Below, piece by piece: positions 51,901 to 63,458 of a stretch of 64,000 bases of DNA (the first letter of the stretch is position 1; each line of letters begins with the position of its first letter). The translations under genes and the position numbers were made by a program. The notes below the pieces were generated by a model. That model was not told the DNA's origin. It made no database searches and saw only the letters and a list, made by a program, of their open reading frames with translations. Origin of the DNA: Pelecanus crispus (lineage: Eukaryota > Chordata > Aves > Pelecaniformes > Pelecanidae); the NCBI RefSeq assembly GCF_030463565.1, contig NC_134676.1, positions 27,074,728 through 27,138,727 on the forward strand, in the 5' to 3' direction.

Positions 51901-54866
51901 AAAAAAAACATAATAATATGGAGTGGACCAAGCAGTGAATCTGTAAGACTGCAGCCAAACAACCAGACCTCTAGAAAACATAACCTACAAAAAAATGCTG
52001 AGTGAACTACGCTGATTTAGCCAAAAGGAGGTAACTAATGGGAATAAATGTGCTCTCCAAAACAACAGTGGACAGAACACAGATCAAACACAGGAAGGGA
52101 GAATTAGACTATACTCAGAAACATATTCTAATGATAAAAGACAGCAACACACTAGAACAGGCTTGGAGGGAGTTTATGACATGTCCATCCTTGGAGGTTC
52201 TCAGGAACAGGTAGAACAAACATTAACACAGACTGATATAGGTACTATTGATCATATCCTCAGACAGAAGGATGGATGAGATGAAACTCTCCTGAACAGA
52301 CAAAATACCATAAAAGTTGGCACTTTAGGTATTGTTTTTCTATGAGAATCTACAGTTTAAGTCACTGGTCTGTGAAAACCTTTAAAAGTCTTGTTCAAAA
52401 AAAAATGGAAACATTCGCAACCTATATAAAGTAACAAACCCAAATGCCACAAAAGCTTTCCATGAGATTAAGCAGCTTTTAGGTTTGTAACTTCAAATAA
52501 GAAATATTATTTGAAAATCAGTACTACTAATTTTGTACATGCTATCAGCCTGTGGGTAAAGTAGCTGGAAAACACGGTCTTTTGAGCCAAAAAAATGTTG
52601 GTGTTAGATATGGGTCAAAAGCCATGGGACACTTCACTAGTAACAGCATAGGAAGATCTAAAAAGCAGTGCTCAGTGCTGAAGAGTGAGGAAAACTGTCA
52701 TTCTATCTGCAAGCCACTAAAACAGCAATAAAGACAGAAAAAAAAAAGCTCCACTGGCAGCTGACAGAAGCCATTGCTAATTGATTGCTGTAGTTCACAA
52801 AAACATGGGAACACTCAGTCAGTAAAAAAAAAAGGCTCTCCCTAGGGAAAAAAAGCAAAAAATATGGGCAAAGATAAAACCACATCAAGGAACTGGAAAA
52901 TTCTGACTTCTGATACAAATAGAGAAAAAAATGGATGACTTCACGGAACAGGGATACAAATAGACTTGTTTTCTCATGAGGTAAACAGCATATAGATCTA
53001 AAACAGGTACAAAAGTTTCCTCAGATACATGAAGACCAAGGATTAGGATATAAGAACTGCTACTAACCAGGAAAACGCACAGAAAACTGAAACAGAAACA
53101 TTTGTTCCTAGGGCTGCTAAAAAGGAAGAGGAAGACTAGCCTACTTTACAAAGTGCTGAGCATGCAGTACTAGATTTATCCAAATGTGATTATGTTCATA
53201 GAACCCCTAGGCCTTACAAGCCCTAGGAAGTTCTGGAAGAGGAAGTAAGATGCAGGGTAGAGCAGCAAGCAGGAGCAGGCTGGTTTGCTATGGCAGTAAG
53301 TGCATCCACGAAGAAAGCATAGCCACTATAATGCAGAATGAGCCAAACTATGTAGATACAATCCTGGGAAAGAAGAGTTGCCAGAATTGATTCAACAGCC
53401 AGCCCTAAGGCACGGAGTTCTGTACTCAGTTTTGGGGTTTTTTTTTTTAGCCTGAAATAGATTTTGTCTTTCTTTTCCTTTATTATGCCCTTTTCCTTCC
53501 TTCCTGAGTAATCCCTAAGTCAGAGAGTATTAGAGCTAAAGAAGAAAAAGAGCAAGAGGACTCAGTTAAAACCTCAGTCTACCTAGAAGAAAATCTGTCA
53601 TGTTAGTATAAAGGCACAACTCCTGTATATTTTGAAATACTATAACATTGCTGCTTCCTTTACTTATTGCCATTAAGACGGAAAAAGAAAACCAGTATTA
53701 ATATTCCAATTCTCACTGCCCAGCTTCACCTTGTGCTTGAAACATATGGCACTTTCAGAACTCAGTCCTGCAAATGGCCAGAATTAGTAACTATCCTAAT
53801 GCTTTGGAGTACTTGATCTTAGATTTCATATAAATCTTAAATGTCTGTCAGATTTATGAGAGTGACCAGTCACACATTTCTGCAGTGGATTTAGTTGCTT
53901 ATTTGAAGATTAGTGACCCAGCAATGAATATAGAAAGCTGTGGATAACAGTGGAATTCACTTGATTCAATGCTGACTGCTCATTTCATGTGTTTCAATTA
54001 CGTGGTTCAATCACAGTAAGAAGATTACCAGATCAACAGGTAAAATTATAGAGATTTGCTAACTAAATCTGAGGCCCTGGAAAGAAAACAGAAAAGTTCT
54101 GAAATTCACATTCCCATAGTATGCTAAAAATATATTAAAGGTATCAAAGCACCTAAATCTTTGGAATTTCCTCAGGCTTAGAGTAATTATTAGGTGCTCA
54201 TCACACTGGACAAGGTAGAAGAAACAAATGTTGTGGCATTTGTACATTTGATTCATCCAGCATTTCTCCAGTCAAAGCACAGCACCTGAATGAGGGCAAA
54301 ATTAACCCCACAAAAATGGTGTATTCTTGGTGTACAAAGGATAGTTTTAACATGGACTGATTCTTCAGCTCATTTACTTTACACTATTTTTAAAATAGAT
54401 TAAAATGATACTAAGTCTCCACTATAGACTAAAAACTGTATTAAACTATATAAAACTATGTATATTAAAGCAAATGGATATTCTACTTCTTAAAGTCACA
54501 AGTCTATTAACACTGATTGTGAATTATATTTCTTAATATATAAGCTGATTTTAAAAACAGTAAAATTACTCCTAAGTTAATAAATGGTCATTTTACAACA
54601 ACAGAGATACTTAAACCAGAAAACTGCAATATACTAGAACCAAACTGCCTTAGGATAATCCTCCTCCTTTTTTTCCTGTGGCAGTTTCTATGAAATCATT
54701 AATACATTTAAAATTGAAGCTAACAAAAAGATTTCACTTCAACATGTTGACTTCTGGATTTAAAACAATTTCTCATTACAGATGTTGCAAAAGCCAAAGT
54801 AGCAGGTATATATTATCAAGTTTGAATAGGCACTTTGTTTTTTCTTTAAAAAAAAAAAATACTTAC
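48965..54866 (-). other. SCAMP1: SCAMP1 intron (5.9 kb)
   Basis: GTAAGT donor (at the 54866 end) and CTACAG acceptor. It holds a badly decayed CR1-like stretch (about 52149-52285), an (AAAAC)n run near 51086-51109 and A- or T-runs. Open frames are short and unrecognised. Confidence 0.88.
52149..52285 (+). mobile_element. Decayed CR1-like fragment
   Basis: The order CACTAGAACAGGCTTGGAGG, CCATCCTTGGAGGTTCTCA and then AGGATGGATGAGATGA parallels the CR1 3' region (GGAACAGGCTGCC, CCATCCCTGGAGGT, GACTGGATGATCT). No tail remains and the spacing is disturbed, so this would be one of the older CR1 copies here. Moderate confidence, by eye only. Confidence 0.5.
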
Positions 54867-54995
54867 ACATCCACAAATAGTACATAATCTTTACTGTCTT
54901 CTGGAATTCCACAGGAATGTCTACAGAAAAGTCCTGGTAGAAACAAGGACCTACTGGAAAATTCTCAGGAAGGGGTGGCCAGTTATTTTTTCTAC
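54867..54995 (-). CDS. SCAMP1: SCAMP1 exon, pre-TM1 cytoplasmic segment
   Basis: The exon follows TTTTGCAG, completes a Gly codon (G/GT), and reads [18 protein letters not shown], then [17 protein letters not shown] and IMYYLWM, ending ATGT/GTAAGT. It encodes the proline-rich segment and the amphipathic stretch leading into TM1. It is nearly identical to human SCAMP1, with Glu for Ser in PPLPENF and Ile for Leu in KIMYYLW as I recall the human sequence. 129 bp. Confidence 0.97.
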
Positions 54996-56761
54996 CTGCA
55001 AAACAGAAAAAAAAAAAAAAGAGCTTTATAATACAGTTTTAATCTCTGTATACTAGAAAGAGATATGCATTTGGACTTGTTCAAATTTTTCTATGCGTAA
55101 GTTTCACAAGCATATAGATAACTTGGGCTACCAAAACCCAAGAGTTTTATCAGCAATCCTCACACATACTGAAAATAAACTTCAGAAATAAAATACAATG
55201 AAGTACAGACAGATCAAGAAAAGTACATTTTATCTGTCTGAAAGACTTAGCAGGCATCTGACAGTTCCTATAAAGTAATGAGAAAAGAGAATGCTTCACA
55301 AACCTAGCACATATGGGCAGAAAAACAATTTCTTAGAGTTCCTTGACTTTTAAATGCACATTTCCCTAAATCCCACCATACTCACGTACTTTGTTGAAGA
55401 CAAAGACTGGGGACTGAAAAGCGTTCTTCATTCTCAGAATCCTGATATTTTTAACACCAGGCTATCTTTAACACTTTGAGCTAGTTCCCAATATAGTTTA
55501 CAGTCAAAGCTTTACCTAAAAGCCCAAGAAAAGCAGCTATTGAAATGGTCTAAACTACTTTTTTGTTACAAGAAGATGCCCTATAGTACTGTTGTATTTT
55601 GATACAGTTGTGTGACACAGTGAGGACACCACAAAGGACACAGTATCAGACACCTGGATTTCCTGTATGCAGATCTGCTCACAGGCTAGAATATATATTC
55701 TGCCAAACACAAGTCATACTAAGCATGGACTCAGAGATTCAACTGAGATAATAACTGCAACAAACCTTTACCATAGCATTTCAAATTCTGGATGCAAGAG
55801 ATACATTAATCACCATGTTCCAGAAGTGGAGCTGAACTAGAGACTAACCTAAAGGCACTTCTATTTGAAATTCTGACAAGGTTTTGCTTGCAATTTCTAT
55901 CTTCAACCATACCTTTACTAGAAGTTCATCTGATGAGAACAGAAAACCTCCAAAGCTTACATACTTGCATTATTTTTCATTTGTTTCCTGACTCAGACAA
56001 GATGAAGCTGTATCCAAACAGGTCCAAAGCACTTGAGTATCTGTTAAGTTTTCTGAAATTTTTACCAAGCCTTTCAGAGCAGGGGACTGGCAGAGGGAAC
56101 ATACAGAAGATAATCAAGTAATATTCCCACCCATATTAAAATGACTTCAGGATTTCCTACGTGAAAAGTATCTGATAATAATTCAGATCTTCATTCCACA
56201 GTATATGGTTATTTCTCTCAGGACTGATAGTTTCAAGACAGACTTATGGAAAAATTCAGGTATCTTATGATAATTCAAGTTGTTATTTAAAATTGTATTT
56301 CATGTGCTTTCCCACTGCTGTGGTACAGGTTTCAAAATTTTCAACTAAGACTGAAGTTGTTTCAGTTGTTTCAACTTCAAACTTCAAAAAGTTTCAACAG
56401 TTTGGTGAGATGGCTGGAGATGAAAATCTGAGTGGTCTTTTTCTAAATACACTTTCGATATTCATATTCCAAGATTGTATCTTGATAAGCAAAGAGCTAG
56501 CTCAGAGGTACTTCATTCAACACAAGTTACCACCTCAAGGCCTGTTAACATAACTTCAATGGCATGCCTGCACTATGAATGCAGACTCCCCCAAACTAGC
56601 TTCATGCAAGCACAAAGAGGGATTTTCAGGCATGCCCAAATGCACTAGCTGAAATAGAAAGCAGCACACTTTAATTAGCTCAAATGCAACGCTGCACAGG
56701 ACCTGAGCAGAGAAAGACGAAAGACATCAAGCTGAGCTGACCTACCAGCTTGAAGATCTTC

Positions 56762-56793
56762 GCACTGTAGTCAATTGCATATGACTACAGTGC
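56762..56793. repeat. Perfect 12 bp inverted repeat with 8 bp loop
   Basis: GCACTGTAGTCA is followed by the loop ATTGCATA and then by TGACTACAGTGC, its exact reverse complement. The pairing does not extend beyond the 12 bp stem. The stem is too short for a canonical microRNA precursor. It may be a protein-binding palindrome, an RNA hairpin in the SCAMP1 pre-mRNA, or chance. Confidence 0.9.
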
Positions 56794-57514
56794 CCTAGAG
56801 TGCAGCCAGCATCTTACATTGAATGCAAATAGCTAGAGCATTGCAAAAAAAGACCCCGTCCTCCAATCAAGACAAGTCTACAGTGTTTCCAAAGGAGTTC
56901 AAATGAGTGCACAACAGAAAAAAAAAAAATCAAAAGGAAAAGAATATTTTTCTCCTCAGTCACAATATACAATTCCTGATTTGCAGCATCTTTTACACAG
57001 TCATTTGGTAAAAAATTAGTATCTTCTTTAAAGCTTTAAGAGCTCTCTCTTCTCTGTTCAGCCTTCCTAAAGAATCCTTTAGATTCTTCATAGATACTTC
57101 AAGCACTTCGACGTGAACAACCGCAACCTAATAACAAATACCCATTTTAGAAATACTCTGAAACACATGTGGGGTATCAGAGTTACATTCCCTAAGATAC
57201 AGATGAACAAAACTGTCCCTAAAGCCTGGAAGAGAAAAGTAATCAATCCAGACCATCAACCTAAGTTAGTGAAATTAGATGAAGGGCAATACATGAAGAA
57301 GGAAATGAAAAACAACCAAAAAAATAATTATCTGGGAGAAGAGGTACAGAGATTTAATAAAGAGATTAAAAAGAACGAATATGGAGAAAATAAAAATGGT
57401 TTAATGAAGGGACACTATCACTGTGATTCTTTTCCTTAGAAGAAGAATAGCAATTCCCCATTCCCAGCTCCTAGCAAATGACTGTCCTATGACTGCTCTG
57501 TACTGCTTCCTGAG

Positions 57515-57818
57515 CAGGTGAAGTGGAGACGGAGGTGCTGAGCTCTTCTCCCAGGTATCCAGTGATAGGATGTGTGGAAATGGTTCAAAGCTGCACCAGC
57601 GAAGTTTAGACCAGACATCAGGAAGCATTTCTTTACCGAGAAGGTGGTCAAATACTGGAAGGGGCTTCAATGCCCCAGGCCTGTCAGCGTTTAAGAGGCA
57701 TTTGGACCATGAACTTAATAATAGGCTTCAACTTCTCATCAGCCCTGAACTGATCAGGCAGCTGGCCTAGATGATCACTGTAGGTCCCTTCCAACTGAAA
57801 TATTCTATTCTATTCTAT
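57515..57818 (+). mobile_element. CR1 LINE 3' fragment with ATTCT tail
   Basis: Landmarks in order: AGCTCTTCTCCCAGGTATCC, AGTGATAGGATGTG, GAAGCATTTCTTTACCGAG, GGCCTAGATGATCACTGTAG, GTCCCTTCCAACTGAAATA and a tail of TATTCTATTCTATTCTATAA. The 3' end (CCCTTCCAACTGAAATATTCT) belongs to a different CR1 subfamily from the other copies, which end TTTTCCAACCTAAA. 5'-truncated, no coding capacity, and inserted antisense to SCAMP1. Confidence 0.92.
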
Positions 57819-58661
57819 AAAATTCCCTGAGAATTTGAATTACTAAGCAATTACGCAATCCGGAATTGTACCACTGTATATTAAAAAAAAAAAAAACAGC
57901 ACATGTGGAAATAAAACAGAATTCTAGACACAAGTGAAAAGACCACACAAAGACAGCCTTGCACACAGTGTTCTGTGTTGGTTTTTTTCCTCTAACTTCA
58001 GTCTGAAGCTGTTCCTTTTGAAAAGGAATATTCCCATAGATCGACTTCTAGCGAAGTATCTTCAGTTAAGAGGATGTAAATCTTCTCATTGGTGAAACTG
58101 CCATACAAAACCCGATGGTTTTGCACAGCACACTTACAGTTTGTGGCAAAATGAGGTACTAATTTTAACTATGGGTTCCAAAGTGTCCTATGAAAAATTA
58201 ATAAAAGATTAATAATAGATCTTTCTGCTATTTGCACAGAATATTATGTCTGTAACATAGCAGAAGAAAATGTTTCCAAACAGGAATGTTTTCCTACTGC
58301 TATAAATACTGACAGAAGAGAAATCAAAGAGATGTTACTTATGAAGTTACTTTTACTTCTTCTCAAAATGCTCTATTTGTATTCAGTAGTATTACTTAGA
58401 TACTAACCTAGCATAAAAACAGCTGATAGCAGAGAGTAGCATGTAAGAGAGGCCACATTTAAAATTTTTACAGTGAAAATCTGCACAGGACAGTCCCGTT
58501 TTTATTCACTCTACGCACTGTCTCAAGGGAGATAAACTTTCTTTTCCGGAAGAGATTATAAACCCGCTCTTTGATCTGTTTCACAAAGTCACTGTAAAAC
58601 TAAAACAGTCTCTAAGAAAAAGTGAAATTTCTGAAATTTAAAGTATTCTTTTCATGCATAC

Positions 58662-58773
58662 CCCCCTGCTGATTGAGACTCTGCATTTCCCTTTCTCTGC
58701 GATCTAGTTCAGCTGCTTTTCTTTCCAGTTCTTCTTGACGCTTCAGCAGTTCTGCCTGGGCCAAGGCATGCTC
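58662..58773 (-). CDS. SCAMP1: SCAMP1 exon encoding the cytoplasmic coiled coil
   Basis: The exon starts after TTGTTCAG and reads [19 protein letters not shown], then [19 protein letters not shown], ending CAGGGGG/GTATGC in the middle of the last Gly codon. The Leu/Ala heptads interleaved with Glu/Arg/Lys predict the amphipathic coiled coil typical of the SCAMP N-terminal cytoplasmic domain. Its end reads QQGG before RKNNW, one Gly more than the human HG as I recall it, and the extra codon sits in a G-run beside the donor. 112 bp. The neighbouring intron towards the 5' end (58774-59036) is 263 bp. Confidence 0.96.
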
Positions 58774-59036
58774 CTGAACAAAACAAGCATTGTTAGATAT
58801 TGATAAAAAATATGAACACAAAATAAATATTCTAAGTCTGTTTTCTACAATTAAGCACCTCCAGTTATGAAGACTGACGTAATATTGCACAAATTCATGC
58901 ATTAACTGATTACTTACAGGCAGTATTAATTTTCATAAATCATTAGGAAAGCAATGCTTATAAGAGACATTATTCCAGAAGTGTATTTAAGTAATATAAC
59001 TAAAAGGAACCTAGTGCCTGAAAGTTACTGACAAAC

Positions 59037-59135
59037 CTTTGCAATTTGTGTGTAAGCAGGTGGTTCTTCCGTTGGTTTCATTATTGCTGGCTGTGTACTG
59101 GGTACATTAGGCATTTTCACATTTCCTGGAGGAGG
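59037..59135 (-). CDS. SCAMP1: SCAMP1 exon, proline-rich N-terminal segment (first exon visible)
   Basis: The exon follows TTTTCTTAG and reads [20 protein letters not shown] then [13 protein letters not shown], ending GCAAAG/GTTTGT, a weaker donor than the others. In human SCAMP1 this segment follows the NPF-bearing N-terminus and reads nearly the same. Here EEPPAYTQ contains a PPxY motif, where the human sequence, as I recall it, has EEHPAYTQ. The exon is 33 codons, phase 0 at both ends. The upstream exons (about 45 residues with the start codon and NPF repeats) are not found in 59136-64000 and must lie further right, so the gene is cut by the window edge. Confidence 0.96.
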
Positions 59136-60409
59136 CTAAGAAAACAAGAAACAATTACAGGGAAACAGTTTCCTATTCTAATAAACATCTTTTCATTAAC
59201 TCTGTAAGAACCAATCTAGTTGTTTTAAAGGAAGTGTTACTGATAAACTAAAATCCAATATGCTGCCTGCAGTATTTATAACTTTAGGAAAAAGAAGTTA
59301 ACTATATCCTGTGGTGCAGTGTTCTGCTTATTTGGTTTTACACTGCACTACTTGCCATAAACACACATGGAATTCTAGGGATCAGTAGAAAGTAAATAAT
59401 TTTAACTTTGTTCAGACATGAATATGAATAAAGACAGTTACTGTTTAAGAGAATTGCAGGACTTAAGAGTGATCTATTCATATTCTGAAACACAATGCCA
59501 TTTATTAGTAATGCCTTCCAGAGCTTTCCACTTAACAAAGGTGTATATAACCTGGCTTACTAGAGAAACAGTGTACCATATTAAATTTTCTAGTTCAAGA
59601 TCCATAATCTATTGCTTAAATATTCCACCACTATGTACGGTAGTATCCAGTTTCAAGTACCACTGACAATTCATTCACTTGGTCACTACCTATAAGACTA
59701 CAGCTTACAAGAAGCTTTTCATAGCTTCTTTTTTTTTTAATCCTCTCCTTATTCCAATCTGTCATCTTTGACTTTCTCCACATCTCTCTATCACACAATA
59801 TTAACGAGTAGCTATCAAACCAAGGACAAAACTACTGCCTAGATTGAAGTTATCAACTGAACTTTACCAAAGCAGATCAGTTTAACACTACTATGATGTT
59901 ATTTTATTCTTAAATATGCTGGGGGGAAACTACAATTCTTTCTTTGTGTAGAGCTTGCAACATGAAAGACTTCCCTGCTCTGTGATCTTGTAAGACAGAG
60001 AACCACTTGTTCCTAGTAAGACTGAAATCAAGAACAAAAATATGTTGAGAAATGTGATGTTTTCAATACAAAAGCACCTTAAACCAAAGCAGGAATCGAC
60101 TAAATACCACTATCTTCGCAAATTATGACCTGGCCCAGATCACCTGGATCTTTTCTAACCATCTTTTGAAATGCACAAATGTGATACATTGAGGAGAAAA
60201 CATCATGCCTGAGTAAACTCCCCTTCTGTGCGTGGTATTTCAGCGTATGTCAGCAACATCAGCTGATCCCAGCACTTCAAAATTATCTTTCCAGCTCATA
60301 CATCAGCTCACAACAGAATACTGAGATTGCAGAGAGGTCTCATTTCTCAGAAATGCTTGGTGATTTAAGCTTTTCATTGTAAGAAAGATTACTCGGTGCT
60401 GTAGGATGA

Positions 60410-61178
60410 AGACAACACAAGGCTAAATGCTGGGTCCTGCACTTGGGTCACAACAATGCCAAGCAACGCTACAGGCTTGGGGTAGAGTGGCTGGAAAGCT
60501 GCCCAGCAGAAAAGGACCTGGGGGTGCTGGTCAACAGCCGGCTGAACATGAGCCAGCAGTGTGCCCAGGTGGCCACTGGAACGGAGAGTTACGGTGGCCC
60601 ACATCCTGGCTGGTATCAGAAATTGTGTGGCCAGCAGGAGTAGGCAAGTGATCGTCCCTTTGTGCTCAGCACTGGTGAGGCTGCACCTCAAATACTGCGT
60701 TCAGTTTTGGGCCCCTAAGTACAAGAAAGACATTGAGCATGTCCAAAGAAGAGCAACTAAGCCAGTGAAAGGTCTGGAGCACAGGCCTTATGAAGAGCAG
60801 CTGAGAGAACTGGGGTTGTTTAGCCTGGAGAGAAGGAGGTTCAGGGGAGACCATATCGCTCTCTACAAGTGCCTGAAAAGGAGGTTGTAGTGAGGTGGAT
60901 GTCAGTCTCTTCTCCCAAGTAACAAGCGATAGGATGAGAGGAAATGGCCTCAAGTTGCGCCAGGGCAGGTTTAGATTGGTTATTAGGAAAAATTTTTTCA
61001 CTGTCAGGGTTGTCAAGCATTGGAACAGGCTGCCCAGAGAGGCGGTTGATATGATCTACACCTGCCCAGGTGCAGATGTGGTGCTCAAGGACATGGTTTA
61101 GTGGTGGACTTGGCAGTGTTAAGTTCACAGTTGGACTCGATGATCTTAAGGGTCTTTTCCAACCTAAATGATTCTATG
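60410..61178 (+). mobile_element. CR1 LINE fragment, ~770 bp, 3' part
   Basis: The longest CR1 copy here. It runs from GGCTAAATGCTGGGTCCTGC (end of ORF2, reverse-transcriptase C-terminal region) through GACCTGGGGGTGCTGGTCAA, CTCAAATACTGCGTTCAG, TTTTGGGCCCCTAAGTACAA, GAGAACTGGGGTTGTTTAG, AGGTTTAGATTGGTTATTAG and ATGATCTTAAGGGTC to a single ATTCTATG tail. The sequence between CTGCCCAGAGAGGCGG and GATGTGGTGCTCAAGG departs from the usual CR1 order (the TCACCATCCCTGGA block is missing), so an internal segment was lost or replaced. The coding part is short and broken by divergence. Antisense to SCAMP1. Confidence 0.95.
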
Positions 61179-62420
61179 AAGCTGGTTGAAGTCGGTTAAT
61201 ACTGCTCTTCCTTATGTTGGAGTATTCTGTGATAAGGAAAAAGGCCTGTATGAGAACTCCTACAAAAACTAGACAACCATAGAAAGTCTTATCATCTTCT
61301 GCTTCAGACATAAGATACAAAACCTGCACCAGAGTAACAAAAATCTACTGAACAAAAACTCTTATGCATCAGTCATTGTAGGCCAGAGCAATGCTATGAA
61401 AGCAAAAACAGCAAAAAACTTTCTCATTATTATTATTATTAGCTCTGTGGCTAAAGTAACAATGGCTTTGAAAGCATAACTGATAAGGAGCTGCCAGCTA
61501 GAGTAATAAGCAAGACTGTTCACAATCTCCAGCAACGACTCCAGTAGCCCTCCTGTATTACTGTAAATATTACCTGTAAAAAAATTACCTGTAATATGGT
61601 AAAAAGGTGGATTGTCAGACTAGAAAATATTTGAATAATGAATTCAAAATATTCATCCTTGAAAGACGCTTTGTCTAAACAGCCTGTGGTGCTAACAATG
61701 ACTGGAGCATGCATATATGCTTATGAATAAAGGAACCAATCAGAAAGCTTACTAGAGCTACATAATCGAAGATGTTAGCCAACAACATATACAATATACG
61801 ACATTAATAAAAGGTACTAATTATGTAAAAGAATCTTCCAATTCAGATTTCTAATTGTTTAGGTTCCACTGTATGCTAGCTGGCCATCTCTGTGATGTCA
61901 GACTTGCTATCTACTGTGCACGTAATTACAACTGTGTAAAAGACTTGGTGCCTAGGTAAGAGCCTGCGGTCCCTGGAAGAAATGAGACTGCACCAGTGAT
62001 TTGTAGCAGGGGCTGTGCATCCTGGAATCCTAACAAAGTCAAGAGGGGCTGGGGGACAAAAGCTGTTACAGGATGTTACAAAGGCTACCACTTCCAGCAG
62101 ACTCTGAGATCCGGGGACTCCTCCTTTCCAACTGCTGGAGCCCAGTCCAGTGCACCCTGAGACCCTCTGAGGGCTCTCCATTCCAGGCTGATGAAGACAA
62201 CTATTGCTTTCCTGTTTCCAGGTTCAACTAGAAGCAAGTTGAGTGCACATCCCAGGGATGCACACAAATACATACATACACAAAGACACACACACCAAGG
62301 ACACTAGGACGACCAGCTACACAAGCTGCCACAGGCAGGGTACTGCCTTTAACAACACCCCCATATAAGACTATGAGAACTACATAGAACATAGGTACAC
62401 AGAGTCATAATCCCATTCCT

Positions 62421-63045
62421 CCTCTCCAGATGATCAGCACTTAAGTTCACTATTGAAAGCACATGCCTCGCTCTAGATTTACAAGCACACCAGCAGTCGC
62501 AGATCTCTCAGATATAAGCAGTAGGCCCTCTGCCTGTCTGATATACCTGCCTGGATCTGGAGGTCTCTTACCTGGTATACGGGTTTACTCCTGTTTGCCA
62601 GTTAGTCCAGCTTGACCTTCACTAGAAGATTCATGCATTTGTACACTTGTGTCACGAACAGCTTCCACACTTGCAGCTCCTTCATTCACCAGCACGGGCT
62701 CTCAGCTTGCCATATATCCAAGCCCAGACCCCAGACTCCCTTATGCACTTCTGGCTCAGACTTCAGGTCTTCCCAGAGAGACGTTTTCCTCCGATTTGCC
62801 AGCTAGTCCAGCTTGAAGTTTGCTAGTGAATTACACATATACACACAGAGGAAAACATACTGGTCCCTTCGGTTGCTGGCACCTCAAACACATGGGCCCT
62901 ACGACCCACGGTCCCTCCATCCACTGACACCCAGATGCTCAGTTGTTGACACCACAGACATGTGGACCACTACTATTTGGGGTCTGACCATGTTGCTGGC
63001 ACCTAAATCTCTCACTCTAGTCTCTCCAGTTGCTGGCACCTAGAC
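62421..63045. repeat. Degenerate tandem array, units ~170-200 bp, family unknown
   Basis: Related unit starts occur at about 62421 (CCTCTCCAGATGATCAGCAC), 62590 (CCTGTTTGCCAGTTAGTCCA) and 62791 (CCGATTTGCCAGCTAGTCCA), each followed by CTT(a/g)A..TTC/TTTGCTA.T and, some 150 bp later, by a GGTCT(C/T) pyrimidine-rich block. After the third unit a shorter motif, GTTGCTGGCACCT, recurs at about 62873, 62991 and 63031, with a diverged GTTGTTGACACCA at about 62943. The array is more GC-rich than its intron surroundings. It may belong to an LTR or ERV-derived repeat, but I cannot name one. Confidence 0.6.
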
Positions 63046-63410
63046 TTTGCAGCACTCACAGATGCAGTAGAGTGTGAAATATCACAGAACAATAGTCAAG
63101 AAAGGATTTAACAGCACCTGCAGTGATTAGGCACATGGCTGTCAGACATGTGTACTGACTGGTAGCAACTTACATGCAACCAGCCCCTTTTAAGCCATCC
63201 TCTTCTCTGGTCTCCTCCTTGCTCCTTCCCAGTCTCCAATTGCTCCACATCTTTTGACTATTCCCCTAAATATTCCTTAATAAATTTTGCGTAGTACCAC
63301 AGGCTCCCCTCAACTATCCATAACATTCATGCTTATCTTGTTTCTTCCTTCTCATCAGTTAAAAAGTCCAGGCTGACCCTCTCCAAATCCCGTAAATTAG
63401 TGACTGAAGA

Positions 63411-63458
63411 GTTTTGGTCTTCCATTTTGTCTCTGTTTTGGTCTTCCATTTTGTCTCT
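63411..63458. repeat. Exact 24 bp tandem duplication
   Basis: Two identical copies of a 24-mer beginning GTTTTGGTCTTCCATTTTGT (63411-63434 and 63435-63458). Perfect identity indicates a recent event or a polymorphic minisatellite. Confidence 0.95.

Larger units (their letters stand above)
54996..58661 (-). other. SCAMP1: SCAMP1 intron (3.7 kb)
   Basis: GTATGC donor (at the 58661 end) and TTTTGCAG acceptor. It contains a CR1 copy (57515-57818), a perfect hairpin (56762-56793) and A-runs near 56931 and 57884. A 109-codon plus-strand frame at 57113-57439 opens with GTG and resembles nothing known. Confidence 0.88.

Noticed and set aside
57113-57439. Lys/Asn-rich 108-residue plus-strand frame
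   Set aside because: It begins at GTG rather than ATG, its composition reflects AT-rich DNA, and it is antisense within a SCAMP1 intron.
60427-60890. Open frames in the CR1 copy at 60.4-60.9 kb
   Set aside because: They are residual or accidental frames of the 5'-truncated CR1 LINE, not host genes.
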